Shown in pieces: positions 17,226 to 25,939 of a stretch of 64,000 nt of DNA. Position 1 is the first letter of the stretch, and the number at the start of each line of letters is the position of its first letter. Source of the DNA: NCEH01 sp043195195. GTDB lineage: Bacteria > Pseudomonadota > Alphaproteobacteria > Rhizobiales > Xanthobacteraceae. A program made the translations under genes and the position numbers. The stretch covers positions 372,001 to 436,000 of the forward strand of contig NZ_JBAFWT010000001.1 of assembly GCF_043195195.1 (NCBI RefSeq). Reading direction: 5' to 3'. A model generated the notes under the pieces. That model was not told where the DNA came from, did not search any database, and saw only the letters and a program-made list of their open reading frames with translations.

Positions 17226-17753
17226 CTAGCGCGCCTGCTGTTCGAAGGCGGCCGCGAACTCGGGCGAGGCAATGCGTTCCAGGGCCGCGCGCAAGGTCGC
17301 CGCCTCGGCTTCCCCGAACACCGCCTCGAAACGTGCCTGCGCCTGCCCCCACAAGACCATGGAGGCGTCGAGCTTGGCTCGCCCGAGGGGCGTGAGCACG
17401 ACCCGCCGACTGCGCCGGTCCTTCCCGTCGGCCACCAGTTCCACCAAGCCGTCGCGCTCCAGAGGCCGAAGATTGTGCCCGAGCGCGGAGCGGTCCAGCA
17501 CCAGGGTGGCTGATAATTCGCCCATGGTCGGCGTACCGGCGCGCGCGATATGGACCAGCAGCGAGCGCTGCGTCGCCTTCAGCCCGATCGGCGCCAACAC
17601 GCAATCATAGAGCTGGGAGACCCGGCGTGTCGCCTTGCGCAGCGCGGTGCCGTTGCAGAGCCCAGCCTTGGGATAGGCACAGCTCCCGCCCTCCGGCCCG
17701 GCGGGGTCGGCACCACTGGCCGGTTCCTTCGATCGATCCCTGCGTCCACTCAT
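17226..17753 (-). CDS. MarR family transcriptional regulator
   Basis: 175 residues with a winged-helix core (ATQRSLLVHIARAG, MGELSATLVLDRSALGHNLRPLERDGLVEL) and the wing DRRSRRVVLTPLG. The N-terminus carries a C-rich piece (GGSCAYPKAGLCNG) before TALRKATRRVSQLYD, similar in plan to the second MarR of this window at 26128-26577. ATG at 17753 has GAGGAGAGG 4 nt upstream; a GTG at 17768 is less likely. It is divergent from the MATE gene and very likely represses it and itself by binding the palindromes at 17773-17830. Confidence 0.9.
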   Translation of the reverse strand: MSGRRDRSKEPASGADPAGPEGGSCAYPKAGLCNGTALRKATRRVSQLYDCVLAPIGLKATQRSLLVHIARAGTPTMGELSATLVLDRSALGHNLRPLERDGLVELVADGKDRRSRRVVLTPLGRAKLDASMVLWGQAQARFEAVFGEAEAATLRAALERIASPEFAAAFEQQAR

Positions 17754-17772
17754 CCGGCCTCTCCTCACGGCG

Positions 17773-17830
17773 CCGTCAATTGACGGATATTAGCATATGC
17801 CGCTATTTTCGCATTTATGGGCATATGCCC
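17773..17830. promoter_or_regulatory. Palindromic operator cluster between marR and MATE gene
   Basis: A perfect 14-bp palindrome CCGTCAATTGACGG (17773-17786) lies just upstream of the MarR gene. Two GCATATGC palindromes follow (17793-17800 and 17821-17828, the latter within GGGCATATGCCC), each followed by a CTATTT block, so they form a direct repeat with a 28-bp period. Their symmetry, spacing and place between divergent regulator and efflux genes fit MarR operators. That MarR binds here is inference. Confidence 0.75.
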
Positions 17831-18047
17831 CTATTTACAACGGCCCGACACTTGGCGCGGCCGGTGCATCGGACCTCCCATGCTCCACACCTTGACCGAA
17901 ACCCCGCGCCGCCCGCCGTCACCCAGCGCCCGGACTCAGGGTGCCCCACGCCCAGATGCGCAAGACCTGGGGGTGCAAGACCTGGATGCGCAAGATCGCA
18001 GCGAACATGATCCGGGGCTCCCGCCGTCCGCGGCCGGAGGGCATCCC

Positions 18048-19385
18048 ATGGCCCCGCGCACACGCGCTTTGCTGGAAGCGCCGCCGGTACCACTGCTGCT
18101 CCGCCTCGCCTGGCCGAACATTCTGGTGATGCTCGCCCAGTCCAGCACGGGCCTCATCGAAATGGCCTTCATCGCCCATCTCGGCATCGATGCCCTGACC
18201 GGCATGGCGCTGGTGCTGCCGGTCCTGATCTTGATGCAGAACATGTCCCAGGGCGCCATGGGCGGCGGAATTTCCTCGGCCATCGCCCGCGCGCTCGGCG
18301 GTCGGCGGCGTGCCGAGGCGGACAGCCTGGTGCTGCACGCGCTCGCCATCAACATCGCCTTCGGCCTGTTCTTCTCCGCCGTGGTCCTGCTGTTCGGCCG
18401 CCATCTGTTCGCATTGCTGGGCGGCAGCGGCGCGGCGCTGGAGGCAGCCCTGACCTATTCGCGCATCCTGTTCGCCGGCATGGTGCTGCTCTGGGTCTTC
18501 AATGCCCTCGCCAGCATCATTCGCGGCACCGGCAACATGCTGGTGCCCGGCATCGTCATCTGCGGCGGGGCGGTGCTGCTGGCACCGCTCTCCTATGTGC
18601 TGATCTTCGGGTTCGGCGCGATCCCGCCGCTGGGCATCGCCGGCGGAGCGCTGGCGATGCTGCTTTACTACGCCATCGGCACCCTGGTCCTCGCCTGGTA
18701 CGTGGCGAGCGGCCGCAACGTGGCGCGCTTCGCATGGACGCCGCTACACCTGCCCTATGCCTGGAACATCCTGAAGGTGGGCGCGGTGGCGGCGGTGAAC
18801 ACCATCCAGATCAATGTGACGATCGCGGCCACCATGGCGCTGGTGGCCTCCCGCGCGGGCTCCGACGCGGTGGCCGGCTTCGGCACCGGAACGCGGCTGG
18901 AATATCTGCTGCCACCCCTCGCCTTCGGGCTCGGCGCGCCGCTTGTGGCTCTGGTCGGAACCAATATGGGCGCCGGACAGAGCCGGCGCGCGCTGCACAT
19001 CGCCCTGATCGGCGGCGCCATCGCCTTCGCCCTCACCGAGACGGTGGGCCTTGCCGCCGCGATCTGGCCGCACGCCTGGCTGGGCCTGTTCGAGGCGACC
19101 CCCGAGATGCTGGCGGTGGGCACGCTTTATCTGCGGACGGTCGGGCCGTTTTTCGGCTTCTTCGGGCTCGGCATGACGCTCTATTTCGCCTCCCAGGGCG
19201 CCGGCCGCCTCGGCTGGCCCCTGATCGCCGGCCTGCTGCGCATGTCGGTCGCCGTGGGCGGCGGCGCGCTGGCGCTGGCGATCACCGGCTCGCTTCAATG
19301 GCTGTTCGCGGCCTATGCGCTCGGCCTGTTCACCTATGGCGCCGTGGTCGGCATTTCGGTCGCCTCGGGGTCGTGGTTTCGCTAG
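18048..19385 (+). CDS. MATE family multidrug/sodium antiporter
   Basis: A 445-residue transporter with about twelve hydrophobic segments in two similar halves (LAWPNILVMLAQSSTGLIEM in the first), the MATE/NorM fold for Na+/H+-coupled drug export. I chose 18048 because GGAGGG lies 7 nt upstream and this gives the usual MATE length. The frame is open further upstream to 17817, where short repeats (AQDLGVQDLDAQD) would be encoded; an ATG at 17880 is an alternative. It is divergent from a MarR gene and probably derepressed by its ligand. Confidence 0.88.
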   Translation: MAPRTRALLEAPPVPLLLRLAWPNILVMLAQSSTGLIEMAFIAHLGIDALTGMALVLPVLILMQNMSQGAMGGGISSAIARALGGRRRAEADSLVLHALAINIAFGLFFSAVVLLFGRHLFALLGGSGAALEAALTYSRILFAGMVLLWVFNALASIIRGTGNMLVPGIVICGGAVLLAPLSYVLIFGFGAIPPLGIAGGALAMLLYYAIGTLVLAWYVASGRNVARFAWTPLHLPYAWNILKVGAVAAVNTIQINVTIAATMALVASRAGSDAVAGFGTGTRLEYLLPPLAFGLGAPLVALVGTNMGAGQSRRALHIALIGGAIAFALTETVGLAAAIWPHAWLGLFEATPEMLAVGTLYLRTVGPFFGFFGLGMTLYFASQGAGRLGWPLIAGLLRMSVAVGGGALALAITGSLQWLFAAYALGLFTYGAVVGISVASGSWFR

Positions 19386-19393
19386 AGCGCGAT

Positions 19394-19493
19394 CCGCGCA
19401 AATTTAACCCATTTGCGCGGTCCATTGCCCTCTAACCTAAAGAGAGAGCACGCGCCGGTCCCCTTGCATTGCAAACCGATCGGCGCGTGCTCT
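19394..19493. repeat. Two long inverted repeats between MATE gene and panE
   Basis: CCGCGCAAAT (19394-19403) and its complement ATTTGCGCGG (19411-19420) form a 10-bp stem with a 7-nt loop. A second hairpin has 13-bp perfect arms, AGAGCACGCGCCG at 19445-19457 and its complement at 19481-19493, and encloses TTGCATTGCAA. The hairpins lack T-tracts. The pair could be an extragenic palindromic repeat element, or the first may end MATE transcription. Confidence 0.7.
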
Positions 19494-19541
19494 AGGGTTC
19501 GCCACCGTCTGCGCGAGCGGGGCGGCTGAGGGGAGTAGAGC

Positions 19542-20465
19542 ATGCGTATTCTCGTTGTCGGGGCCGGTTCGACCGGCGGCTATTTCGGCGGTCGTCTGGC
19601 CCAGGCAGGGCGCGACGTCAGCTTTCTCGTGCGCCCGGCGCGGGCAGCGCAACTGAGCGAACGCGGCCTCGAGATTGCAAGCCCCCACGGCGATCTCACC
19701 GTGCGCCCGCAGATCGTGACGGCGGACCGGATCCCGGATCCGTTCGACGTCGTTTTGCTCTCGGTGAAGGCGTTTGCCCTTGAAGGCGCGCTCGCCGACA
19801 TCGCCCCCGCGGTCGGCCCGCAAACCATGATCCTGCCGGTGCTCAACGGCATGAAGCACATGGATGTGCTGACCGCGCGCTTCGGGGCGGAGCGGGTGCT
19901 CGGCGGCGTGTGCAAGATTATCGGCCGCCTCGATGAGGCTGGCCGCATCGTGCAGATGACGCCGCTGCACGAACTCATCTATGGCGAGGTCAGCGGCGCC
20001 CGCACGGCGCGCATCGCGGCGCTGGACGCCGTCCTGCAGGGCGCCGGATTCGATGCCCGCCTGTCCGACCGGATCCTGCAAGACATGTGGGAGAAATGGG
20101 TGTTCCTCGCCGCCCTCGGGGCAATCACCTGCCTGATGCGGGGCACCATCGGCGAAGTGGCCGCGACCGGGGACGGCAAGGCGGTCGCGCTGGCGATCGC
20201 CGCCGAATGCGCCGCCATCGCCACGGCCTCGGGCTATCCGCCGAGCCCGGCGCTCCTCGCCAGCTCGCAGGCCCTGTTGACGGCGGACGGCTCGCCCATG
20301 ACCTCTTCCATGTACCGCGACCTTGTGGCCGGCAATGCGGTGGAGGTGGACCAGATTCTCGGGGACCTGATCGTGCGCGCCCGGGCGCTGGGCGTTTCGG
20401 TGCCCTTGCTGGAGGCGGCGAACGTGGCGTTGGGGGTCTACGCGAACCGCCGCATGCACGGGTGA
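19542..20465 (+). CDS. panE: 2-dehydropantoate 2-reductase (ketopantoate reductase)
   Basis: 307 residues; NADPH-dependent reduction of ketopantoate to pantoate in coenzyme A synthesis, or a related ApbA-type 2-oxoacid reductase. N-terminal Rossmann motif ILVVGAGSTGGYFGGRLA, then DVVLLSVKAF, VLNGMKHMD, catalytic-Lys region DMWEKWVFLAALGAITCL and C-terminal SSMYRDLVAGNAVEVDQILG. A GGGGAG motif sits 6 nt before ATG. It is a single gene. Several ApbA paralogues are common in this group, so the pantothenate role is likely but not certain. Confidence 0.88.
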   Translation: MRILVVGAGSTGGYFGGRLAQAGRDVSFLVRPARAAQLSERGLEIASPHGDLTVRPQIVTADRIPDPFDVVLLSVKAFALEGALADIAPAVGPQTMILPVLNGMKHMDVLTARFGAERVLGGVCKIIGRLDEAGRIVQMTPLHELIYGEVSGARTARIAALDAVLQGAGFDARLSDRILQDMWEKWVFLAALGAITCLMRGTIGEVAATGDGKAVALAIAAECAAIATASGYPPSPALLASSQALLTADGSPMTSSMYRDLVAGNAVEVDQILGDLIVRARALGVSVPLLEAANVALGVYANRRMHG

Positions 20466-20503
20466 CCCCCCGCAGACACCCTGCCTGCTGCGCGGCAAGT
20501 CGG

Positions 20504-20956
20504 TCAGAATGCCACGGTCAGTTCCAACTCAACGCATCCGCCCGAGGGCAAGGAGGAAACGCCGATAGCGGAGCGGGCATGCTCTCCCTTTTCGAGAAAG
20601 CCAATGCGTAGGAGCTCGGAGGCGTGGTCGATGATGAGCGAATGGCCACGGAATCCCGGACCGGCGTGCACGAACCCGGTCATGCGGATAACGTTAGTAA
20701 TCCTGTCAAGCGAGCCCAAAGCATCGTCAAGTGCCGCGAGCGCGCGTAGTGCCGCCGCACGGGCCGCAAATGCTGCCTGATCCTCGGCGAGGCCTTCAAT
20801 CGGCCCTTCGATTACGCCGCCCTCGAATCTCGACAATTGTCCCGACACGAAGGCGAATCCGCCATGCAGTATCACGCTGCGATAAAGACCGTTTGGCGCG
20901 GGCGGAGGAGGAAGCAGAAATCCTGCGTCCTCAAGCCTTTTTCTGACCGTCGACAT
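20504..20956 (-). CDS. RidA/YjgF family enamine/imine deaminase-like protein
   Basis: 150 residues: the trimeric RidA fold with GGFAFVSGQLSR, ALAALDDALGSLDRITNVIRMTGFV and the C-terminal RSAIGVSSLPSGGCVELELTVAF, whose Arg aligns with the carboxylate-binding Arg of RidA. It hydrolyses reactive enamine/imine intermediates. The ATG lies one nucleotide after the TGA of the upstream PhzF gene (TGAGATG), so translation is coupled. It is the last gene of the ABC-PhzF-RidA operon, which suggests a dedicated role with an imported nitrogenous compound. Confidence 0.9.
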   Translation of the reverse strand: MSTVRKRLEDAGFLLPPPPAPNGLYRSVILHGGFAFVSGQLSRFEGGVIEGPIEGLAEDQAAFAARAAALRALAALDDALGSLDRITNVIRMTGFVHAGPGFRGHSLIIDHASELLRIGFLEKGEHARSAIGVSSLPSGGCVELELTVAF

Positions 20957-20957
20957 C

Positions 20958-21842
20958 TCAGGCGGTTTCCCAAGAATTGGCCGATCCCGGGGACACCGCA
21001 CCGCCGAGAAGGCAGCCGATAGGCTTGTCGTCGGAAAAACCGAGGCGCACGATAATGCGCGAGAGCCTGCTCATGGCTCTTCCCTGGAAAACCGTAATCG
21101 CACTGTCGTCGCGGCGAACCAGCCCGTTTTTCAGAAGACCGAACCCCAAGGCGGCCGCTGCAATGCCCGTTGCGGCGTCCTCCGGATAGCCGGACGATCT
21201 GGGAAACTGGCGCGCCTCGAAGCATTGTTCCTCCGCGCTCAATATGGCGAAGGGATAAAGCCCCGTAGATCCAATTTTCACACAGCATCTTTCTGTGCGC
21301 TGCATGTCTGAGACGAGACCTTGCAGACGTTCTGGATCCTTTAGGGGAATAAGCGTCTTTATGCGCGAGGTGACTGCATTCTGGATCGGCAGATCGAGGA
21401 GATCGGAGCGGTCCAGACCCAGTGTTTTGAGGACCAGTTTTTGATGTTCCTCCGGAAGGTCGATCACCTTTCCAACCGGCTGGGTGATTTCTACGATCGG
21501 CTGCTCATCGGCATCAAAAGAAACGAAGCCGCCGACGGGACCACTCAGTGTTTCCATCCGCACGAGTCCCGCAGAGAGAACCTTCTTCTTTGCCAGAAGC
21601 CATAGGGAGCCGAGCGTCGCGTGACCACACATTTCCATCTCATGGGCTGGCACCCAGAAGCGCAGAGAAAGGTCGAAATCAGGACTGTCGGCACGCCGGA
21701 TGAAAGCGGATTCGTGGCCGTAAGCCGCGGCTACGGCCTGCATCTGTTCCGCCTGCAAGTCGTTGGCGTCGACGGCGACGGGGCATGGATTGCCACCGGC
21801 GCCATCAACCGTGAATACATTGACAAGAATGACATCGGTCAA
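20958..21842 (-). CDS. PhzF family isomerase/epimerase-like protein
   Basis: 294 residues of the PhzF/diaminopimelate-epimerase fold: VNVFTVDGAGGNPCPVAV, GHESAFI (conserved acid), EMEMCGHATLG and SGYPEDAATGIAAAALG. Members isomerise small cyclic acids or amino acids; the substrate is unknown here. I propose a TTG start at 21842: it has AAGGGG 9 nt upstream and begins LTDVILVNVF, at the usual family N-terminus, 16 nt after the stop of the binding-protein gene. The ATG frame to 21974 would overlap that gene by over 100 nt with unrelated residues. Confidence 0.85.
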   Translation of the reverse strand: MTDVILVNVFTVDGAGGNPCPVAVDANDLQAEQMQAVAAAYGHESAFIRRADSPDFDLSLRFWVPAHEMEMCGHATLGSLWLLAKKKVLSAGLVRMETLSGPVGGFVSFDADEQPIVEITQPVGKVIDLPEEHQKLVLKTLGLDRSDLLDLPIQNAVTSRIKTLIPLKDPERLQGLVSDMQRTERCCVKIGSTGLYPFAILSAEEQCFEARQFPRSSGYPEDAATGIAAAALGFGLLKNGLVRRDDSAITVFQGRAMSRLSRIIVRLGFSDDKPIGCLLGGAVSPGSANSWETA

Positions 21843-21858
21843 AGTGGTCGGCCCCTTA

Positions 21859-22905
21859 TTACATCGACTTTGCGACTGCTTCGACAATTTCATTGGTATA
21901 GGAATCTTTGAGGGCCACATTGACGGGCTTTCCATCCCCAGCTTCCAAGAAGTCGAAATTCTTTTGCATACCATCGGGATTGATCAAGGGATCCGCACCA
22001 AAGGCACCCAAAGACTGCTGCCAGACGACGTCGAAGATCGGTTTTTCCACCTTGGGGAAAAATGTGTAGACCGCCTCGCGGGCTTCATCCGGCTTTTCTT
22101 TCATCAGCTTGAGACCCCGCCACAGGCCCCGGACGAGCTTTTTCGCATTCTCCTTGTCGTCGACCAACCATTGGTCGCGAGCGATTAACGTATAGAAGCT
22201 GAAGTCAGCAAACGGCGGGTATTCGCCCTTGGAAAAATCGAAGAGCATTCGTCCACCGAATTGCTGCATACCTATTGTGGAGGTCGGAGCAGAGAGCGCG
22301 TAACCGTCAACTCTTTCCTGGCCGAAAGCTGCGAGCATGTTGGAGCCACCGCCAACCGGTACGATTGTTACGTCACGGTCCGGCTCAAGGCCGCCGTATT
22401 TGGCGATGTGACGAACCATCAGGTCAGTCAGGCTGCCGGGGCCCGCAACGGCGATCTTGAGGCCTTTGAGCGCGGCGGCTTTGGTCCGGGGATCTGTAAG
22501 CTCGTCGAGCTTGACCTGCTTGGCCGCTCCTGCCGAAATGATGAGTTGTGACCCCCATTGAGACATAACGGATGCGAAGGATTTGATCGCCTGGCCTTTT
22601 TCCTGCGCGCGCAGCTGAACACCGGGACTGCCGATATAGATGTCCGACTGTCCACCGATCAAGGCCGCCATCGCTTCTGCCCCGCCCTTCTGGAAGACGA
22701 TGAACTCAGCCTCCAGCCCTTCTTCCTCGAAATAACCGAGTTTGCGGGCAGCGTAGAGTGGAAGATAAATGAAGCCGCTGCTGGGCTGGCCAAGGAGCAC
22801 ACGATTGCCGCTCGATTTGCCGATTGCAGGTGCCGCCAGCGCCGCAGCTGCCATTCCCCCTGTCGCGAGAGCCAAAATACTGCGTCGAGTAAACATCTCT
22901 TTCAT
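21859..22905 (-). CDS. ABC transporter substrate-binding protein (NitT/TauT type, Tat signal)
   Basis: 348 residues. A twin-arginine signal (FTRRSILALATGGMAAAALAAPA) precedes an NMT1/SsuA-like periplasmic binding fold: FIYLPLYAARKLGYFEEEGLEAEF, GGAEAMAALIGGQSDI, LKGLKIAVAGPGSLTDLMV. It captures the ligand for the adjoining permease and ATPase; relatives bind sulfonates, nitrate, pyrimidine precursors or aromatic acids. An ATG at 22896 has AAGGGG at 10 nt and is an alternative start. It lies between permease and PhzF genes in one operon. Confidence 0.9.
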   Translation of the reverse strand: MKEMFTRRSILALATGGMAAAALAAPAIGKSSGNRVLLGQPSSGFIYLPLYAARKLGYFEEEGLEAEFIVFQKGGAEAMAALIGGQSDIYIGSPGVQLRAQEKGQAIKSFASVMSQWGSQLIISAGAAKQVKLDELTDPRTKAAALKGLKIAVAGPGSLTDLMVRHIAKYGGLEPDRDVTIVPVGGGSNMLAAFGQERVDGYALSAPTSTIGMQQFGGRMLFDFSKGEYPPFADFSFYTLIARDQWLVDDKENAKKLVRGLWRGLKLMKEKPDEAREAVYTFFPKVEKPIFDVVWQQSLGAFGADPLINPDGMQKNFDFLEAGDGKPVNVALKDSYTNEIVEAVAKSM

Positions 22906-22928
22906 TCCCCTTCTTTCTTTATGTTTTA

Positions 22929-23717
22929 TCAGACTGTGATTTCTCGCGCGGCCTCGACCTTCTTCCAGGGCATCAGCATGCGTTCCGAATGCTTGACGAG
23001 CAGATTGAGAAGCGTCGCCAGGACGATGATGCCGACGAGGGCGGCGAAGACACCCGCCGTATCAAATTGCGCCGCCGCACTGGACAGCAGATAACCAAGA
23101 CCACGGTTGGAAGCGATGATCTCGCCGACGATGGCGCCGATCAGGGCATATGGCACCGACAGGCGAAGCCCGGTGAACACCCAGGTGATTGCCGAGGGCA
23201 GAACCAATTTCGTAAGCAATTGGCGTTCGTTGGCACCCATAAGCTGGATCACGGTTTGCTGTTCACGACTGACGCTTCTGACACCCGTATAGGTGTTGAG
23301 AAAAACCAGAAAGAATACCGTGACGGCAGCCAGAGTAATCTTCATCTCAATGCCTATGCCAAGCCAAAGCACGAAAAGCGGCCCGAGTGCCACTTTCGGC
23401 AAGCTGTAAAAGGCGGTGAGGAACGGATCGAGCACTTCGGCGAGAAACGTCGAACGTCCGAGAAGAAGTCCGGCTCCAATGCCCGCCGTCCCTCCGAGGA
23501 CAAATCCCAGCAGCGCTTCAACCGTAGTAATACTGGCGTGGAAAAAGAAATCGCCACTGGCGACCAGTTCCCCAAAGCTCTTCAGTATATCGACCGGAGT
23601 CGAAATATAAAAACCCATGCCGCCGAGTCTGGAACCGAACTGCCATAAAGCCAGAAAGATCACCAGAAATATGAGTCGCGCGGCAATGAGCGGTGCTGTC
23701 TTTATCGATGTGCTCAT
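22929..23717 (-). CDS. ABC transporter permease (NitT/TauT, SsuC-like)
   Basis: 262 residues, about six membrane helices, with the cytoplasmic EAA-type loop QLMGANERQLLTKLVLPSA that contacts the ATPase, and LRLSVPYALIGAIVGEIIAS. It pairs with the preceding ATPase: its ATG overlaps the ATPase TGA by 4 nt (ATGA), which decides the start at 23717 against a longer frame to 23798. It is part of the five-gene minus-strand operon. Confidence 0.92.
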   Translation of the reverse strand: MSTSIKTAPLIAARLIFLVIFLALWQFGSRLGGMGFYISTPVDILKSFGELVASGDFFFHASITTVEALLGFVLGGTAGIGAGLLLGRSTFLAEVLDPFLTAFYSLPKVALGPLFVLWLGIGIEMKITLAAVTVFFLVFLNTYTGVRSVSREQQTVIQLMGANERQLLTKLVLPSAITWVFTGLRLSVPYALIGAIVGEIIASNRGLGYLLSSAAAQFDTAGVFAALVGIIVLATLLNLLVKHSERMLMPWKKVEAAREITV

Positions 23718-24550
23718 CGCGATTTTCCCGAAGCTGTCGTCGTGGCGCCATAGGCGGGCCGGTCGTTCTGCTGCAATTCCGGCGTCAGCAATGTCCAAAG
23801 GTCATTGGTGAAATCGCGATATCGCGGATCGAAGCGCAGCCGCATGAGATCGCGATCCCGTGGCAGCGGGTTCTTCGTGATGCTGGAGATCGTGCCAGGC
23901 CGCCCCCGGAAAACGACGCATTTATCGCTGAGGACGGCAGCTTCCTCGATGTCATGAGTCACAAAGAGAACCGTGAGGCCGAGCCTGTGGCAAAGCTTCA
24001 GCAACTCGCCCTGAAGGGTGAGCCTTAGCTGAGCGTCGAGCGCTCCAAAGGGTTCGTCGAGCAGGAGCGTTTCCCGATCCGCCGCAAGGAGTCGAGCCAG
24101 AGCGCAACGTTTCTGCATCCCTCCCGACAATTGGCTTGGATAGGCCGATGCGAAATCGCTGAGTCCGACAAGCTCCAGGAGCTCGGAAACCCGATCGGCA
24201 ATCTGCCGCTGCTCCAGGCCCGCCACCTCTAATGGCAGCGCCACGTTTGCGGAAACGGTCCGCCAGGGCAGCAGGTGGTCGCGTTGCGTCATATAGGCAA
24301 CGCTTGGGTTGAGCTTCGTTACACTTCGCTCGCCATAGAGGACCTGACCCTCCGTGGGTTGAAGCAACCCAGCCGTCATATTGAGAAGGGTTGACTTACC
24401 GCATCCGGATGGGCCAAGAAGGATTGCGATCTCGCCTCGCTTGACCGTCAATGTGATGTCTTTGACTGCGGTATAGACTCCGGATTGTCCTTGAAAATCC
24501 TTCGCTACACCCGTGAAGACGATCAAGTCGTCACGACTTATCTCGATCAT
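23714..24550 (-). CDS. ABC transporter ATP-binding protein (NitT/TauT, SsuB-like)
   Basis: 278 residues. Walker A LLGPSGCGKSTLLN, Q-loop region AYMTQRDHLLPWRTV, signature QLSGGMQKRCALARLL, Walker B ETLLLDEPFGALDAQLR and the switch His in FVTHDIEEA: all catalytic parts intact. It is the first gene of the ABC-PhzF-RidA operon. The AraC gene lies 95 nt upstream on the same strand, so it may precede this operon or share its promoter region. Confidence 0.93.
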   Translation of the reverse strand: MIEISRDDLIVFTGVAKDFQGQSGVYTAVKDITLTVKRGEIAILLGPSGCGKSTLLNMTAGLLQPTEGQVLYGERSVTKLNPSVAYMTQRDHLLPWRTVSANVALPLEVAGLEQRQIADRVSELLELVGLSDFASAYPSQLSGGMQKRCALARLLAADRETLLLDEPFGALDAQLRLTLQGELLKLCHRLGLTVLFVTHDIEEAAVLSDKCVVFRGRPGTISSITKNPLPRDRDLMRLRFDPRYRDFTNDLWTLLTPELQQNDRPAYGATTTASGKSR

Positions 24551-24645
24551 TTTTTTCCCCGACTGTTATTATTCAGTCAGGATACCGAATTCGCCAGATT
24601 TTCACGTATCAGATCGGGCCAGTTCTTGTGGCTCAACGGGCCATG

Positions 24646-25512
24646 CTAGAGCCACTCGTCGCGGAATTGGGTCGGCGCCAGACCCATTGCTTTTTTCATC
24701 GCGCGGGACAGGGAAGGCCCCGAGTCATATCCGAGGCGCCACGCGACCTCGCTAACCGGTAGTGAGGTTTCCCGCAGCAGCTTGCTGGCAGCTCTCAGCC
24801 GCGCTTCCTCGTGATATTGTCCAACGGAACGGCCGGTTTTTTCACGGAAGAGCCGGGTCAAATGACGACGGGATATGCCGAAACGCTTTGACAGTTCGTC
24901 AAGAGCGCAGGGCCCACCAATATTGTCCTCCAGGAAACGGCAGATCTCCCTGACGACCAGATCACCATGCGCGTCCCGGCTAGCGTCATTGAGGGATTCC
25001 GACCGTTCCACCTGAGCAAGGCTCGTCAGAAGCAGAGCCAAAAAAAGATGCTTTTGCGCGGCGCTGGCGATTTGGTCGCCCGGATCGGCAGCGCCGCACA
25101 TGCGTTGCAAACTGCGGATCTGATGTGTCATGGGATATATTGAGGGACCGCCGACCTTTTGCGCCAATTTGCGAAACGCACCGATCTCGGTGCTCAGACG
25201 GGAAAATGCGCTGTCCGATATATACAGGGCCAAATGCGAGTTACTGGCCTGCGCGGCCTCCGTCTCGTGCGCATGACTGGCGGGCACGAAGGCAAACCGC
25301 TCCTCGCTGATCCAACTGCCCCGCAGGCGCTTCTCGTGCTTGAATTCGATTGCACCGAAACTGGGCAGCAAGACCATATGACAATCATGCCAATGCCACG
25401 CTGTTTTATACCGCGCAGAACCGCCGCCCCGGACAAGCGCTTTCTCATCGCCATTTGCCAAGAGATTGGCCGGTGGCATACTCGAAATTATGGCTTCCAA
25501 GGAGCGCAGCAT
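24646..25512 (-). CDS. AraC/XylS family transcriptional regulator
   Basis: 288 residues: an N-terminal cupin-like sensing part (AWHWHDCHMVLLPSFGAIEF, SHAHETE) and a C-terminal double helix-turn-helix (LDELSKRFGISRRHLTRLFREKTG and LPVSEVAWRLGYDSGPSLSRAMKKAMG). It most likely controls the ABC-PhzF-RidA operon directly downstream, in response to the transported compound. The start is uncertain: neither 25512 nor the internal ATG at 25479 has a good ribosome site. Confidence 0.88.
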   Translation of the reverse strand: MLRSLEAIISSMPPANLLANGDEKALVRGGGSARYKTAWHWHDCHMVLLPSFGAIEFKHEKRLRGSWISEERFAFVPASHAHETEAAQASNSHLALYISDSAFSRLSTEIGAFRKLAQKVGGPSIYPMTHQIRSLQRMCGAADPGDQIASAAQKHLFLALLLTSLAQVERSESLNDASRDAHGDLVVREICRFLEDNIGGPCALDELSKRFGISRRHLTRLFREKTGRSVGQYHEEARLRAASKLLRETSLPVSEVAWRLGYDSGPSLSRAMKKAMGLAPTQFRDEWL

Positions 25513-25885
25513 CGCAAAAGCTTATGTGAAAAGACGCGAGGCGGCAATCGGCACCGTGTGCCAGTGGCGCCGTTGTTTTTCACCCACGCCACATCCACTG
25601 AATCCAGAAACTAACCATCTTGGCCACGGCAAGCCCGTGAGACCGAATACGCTGAAGAGGCTGACCGGGGATTAACCTCCGACTTGCGGACAGGGCGGCG
25701 GCACGTTCCACTTAAAGTTACTCGCCGAGTGATATCTGATTAAGTGGATATCGCCGAATTTGGAAACAAAGTGACAATAATGCCCGTGCGCCCGCAATAA
25801 ATTTCATGCGCTGGCACCGTTAGATGGTGAAGATCAAGGGCGACGTGCCCCCATTTCTCATCCAGCCGTAACGAGAGTCCTGGAT
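25513..25885. other. Intergenic region, no gene seen
   Basis: This stretch between the AraC gene and the IS remnant has stops in all frames and no ribosome-site-led frame of use. It is AT-richer near 25730-25830. It must carry the AraC promoter, which I could not place with confidence. A short frame beginning near 25825 (MVKIKGDVPPF) is likely chance or debris from the neighbouring insertion. Confidence 0.5.
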
Positions 25886-25939
25886 TGATTGAAGTGCCCC
25901 CGGTCTTTAAGCCATCCGGACCTGGAAAACTCCGGGGTT

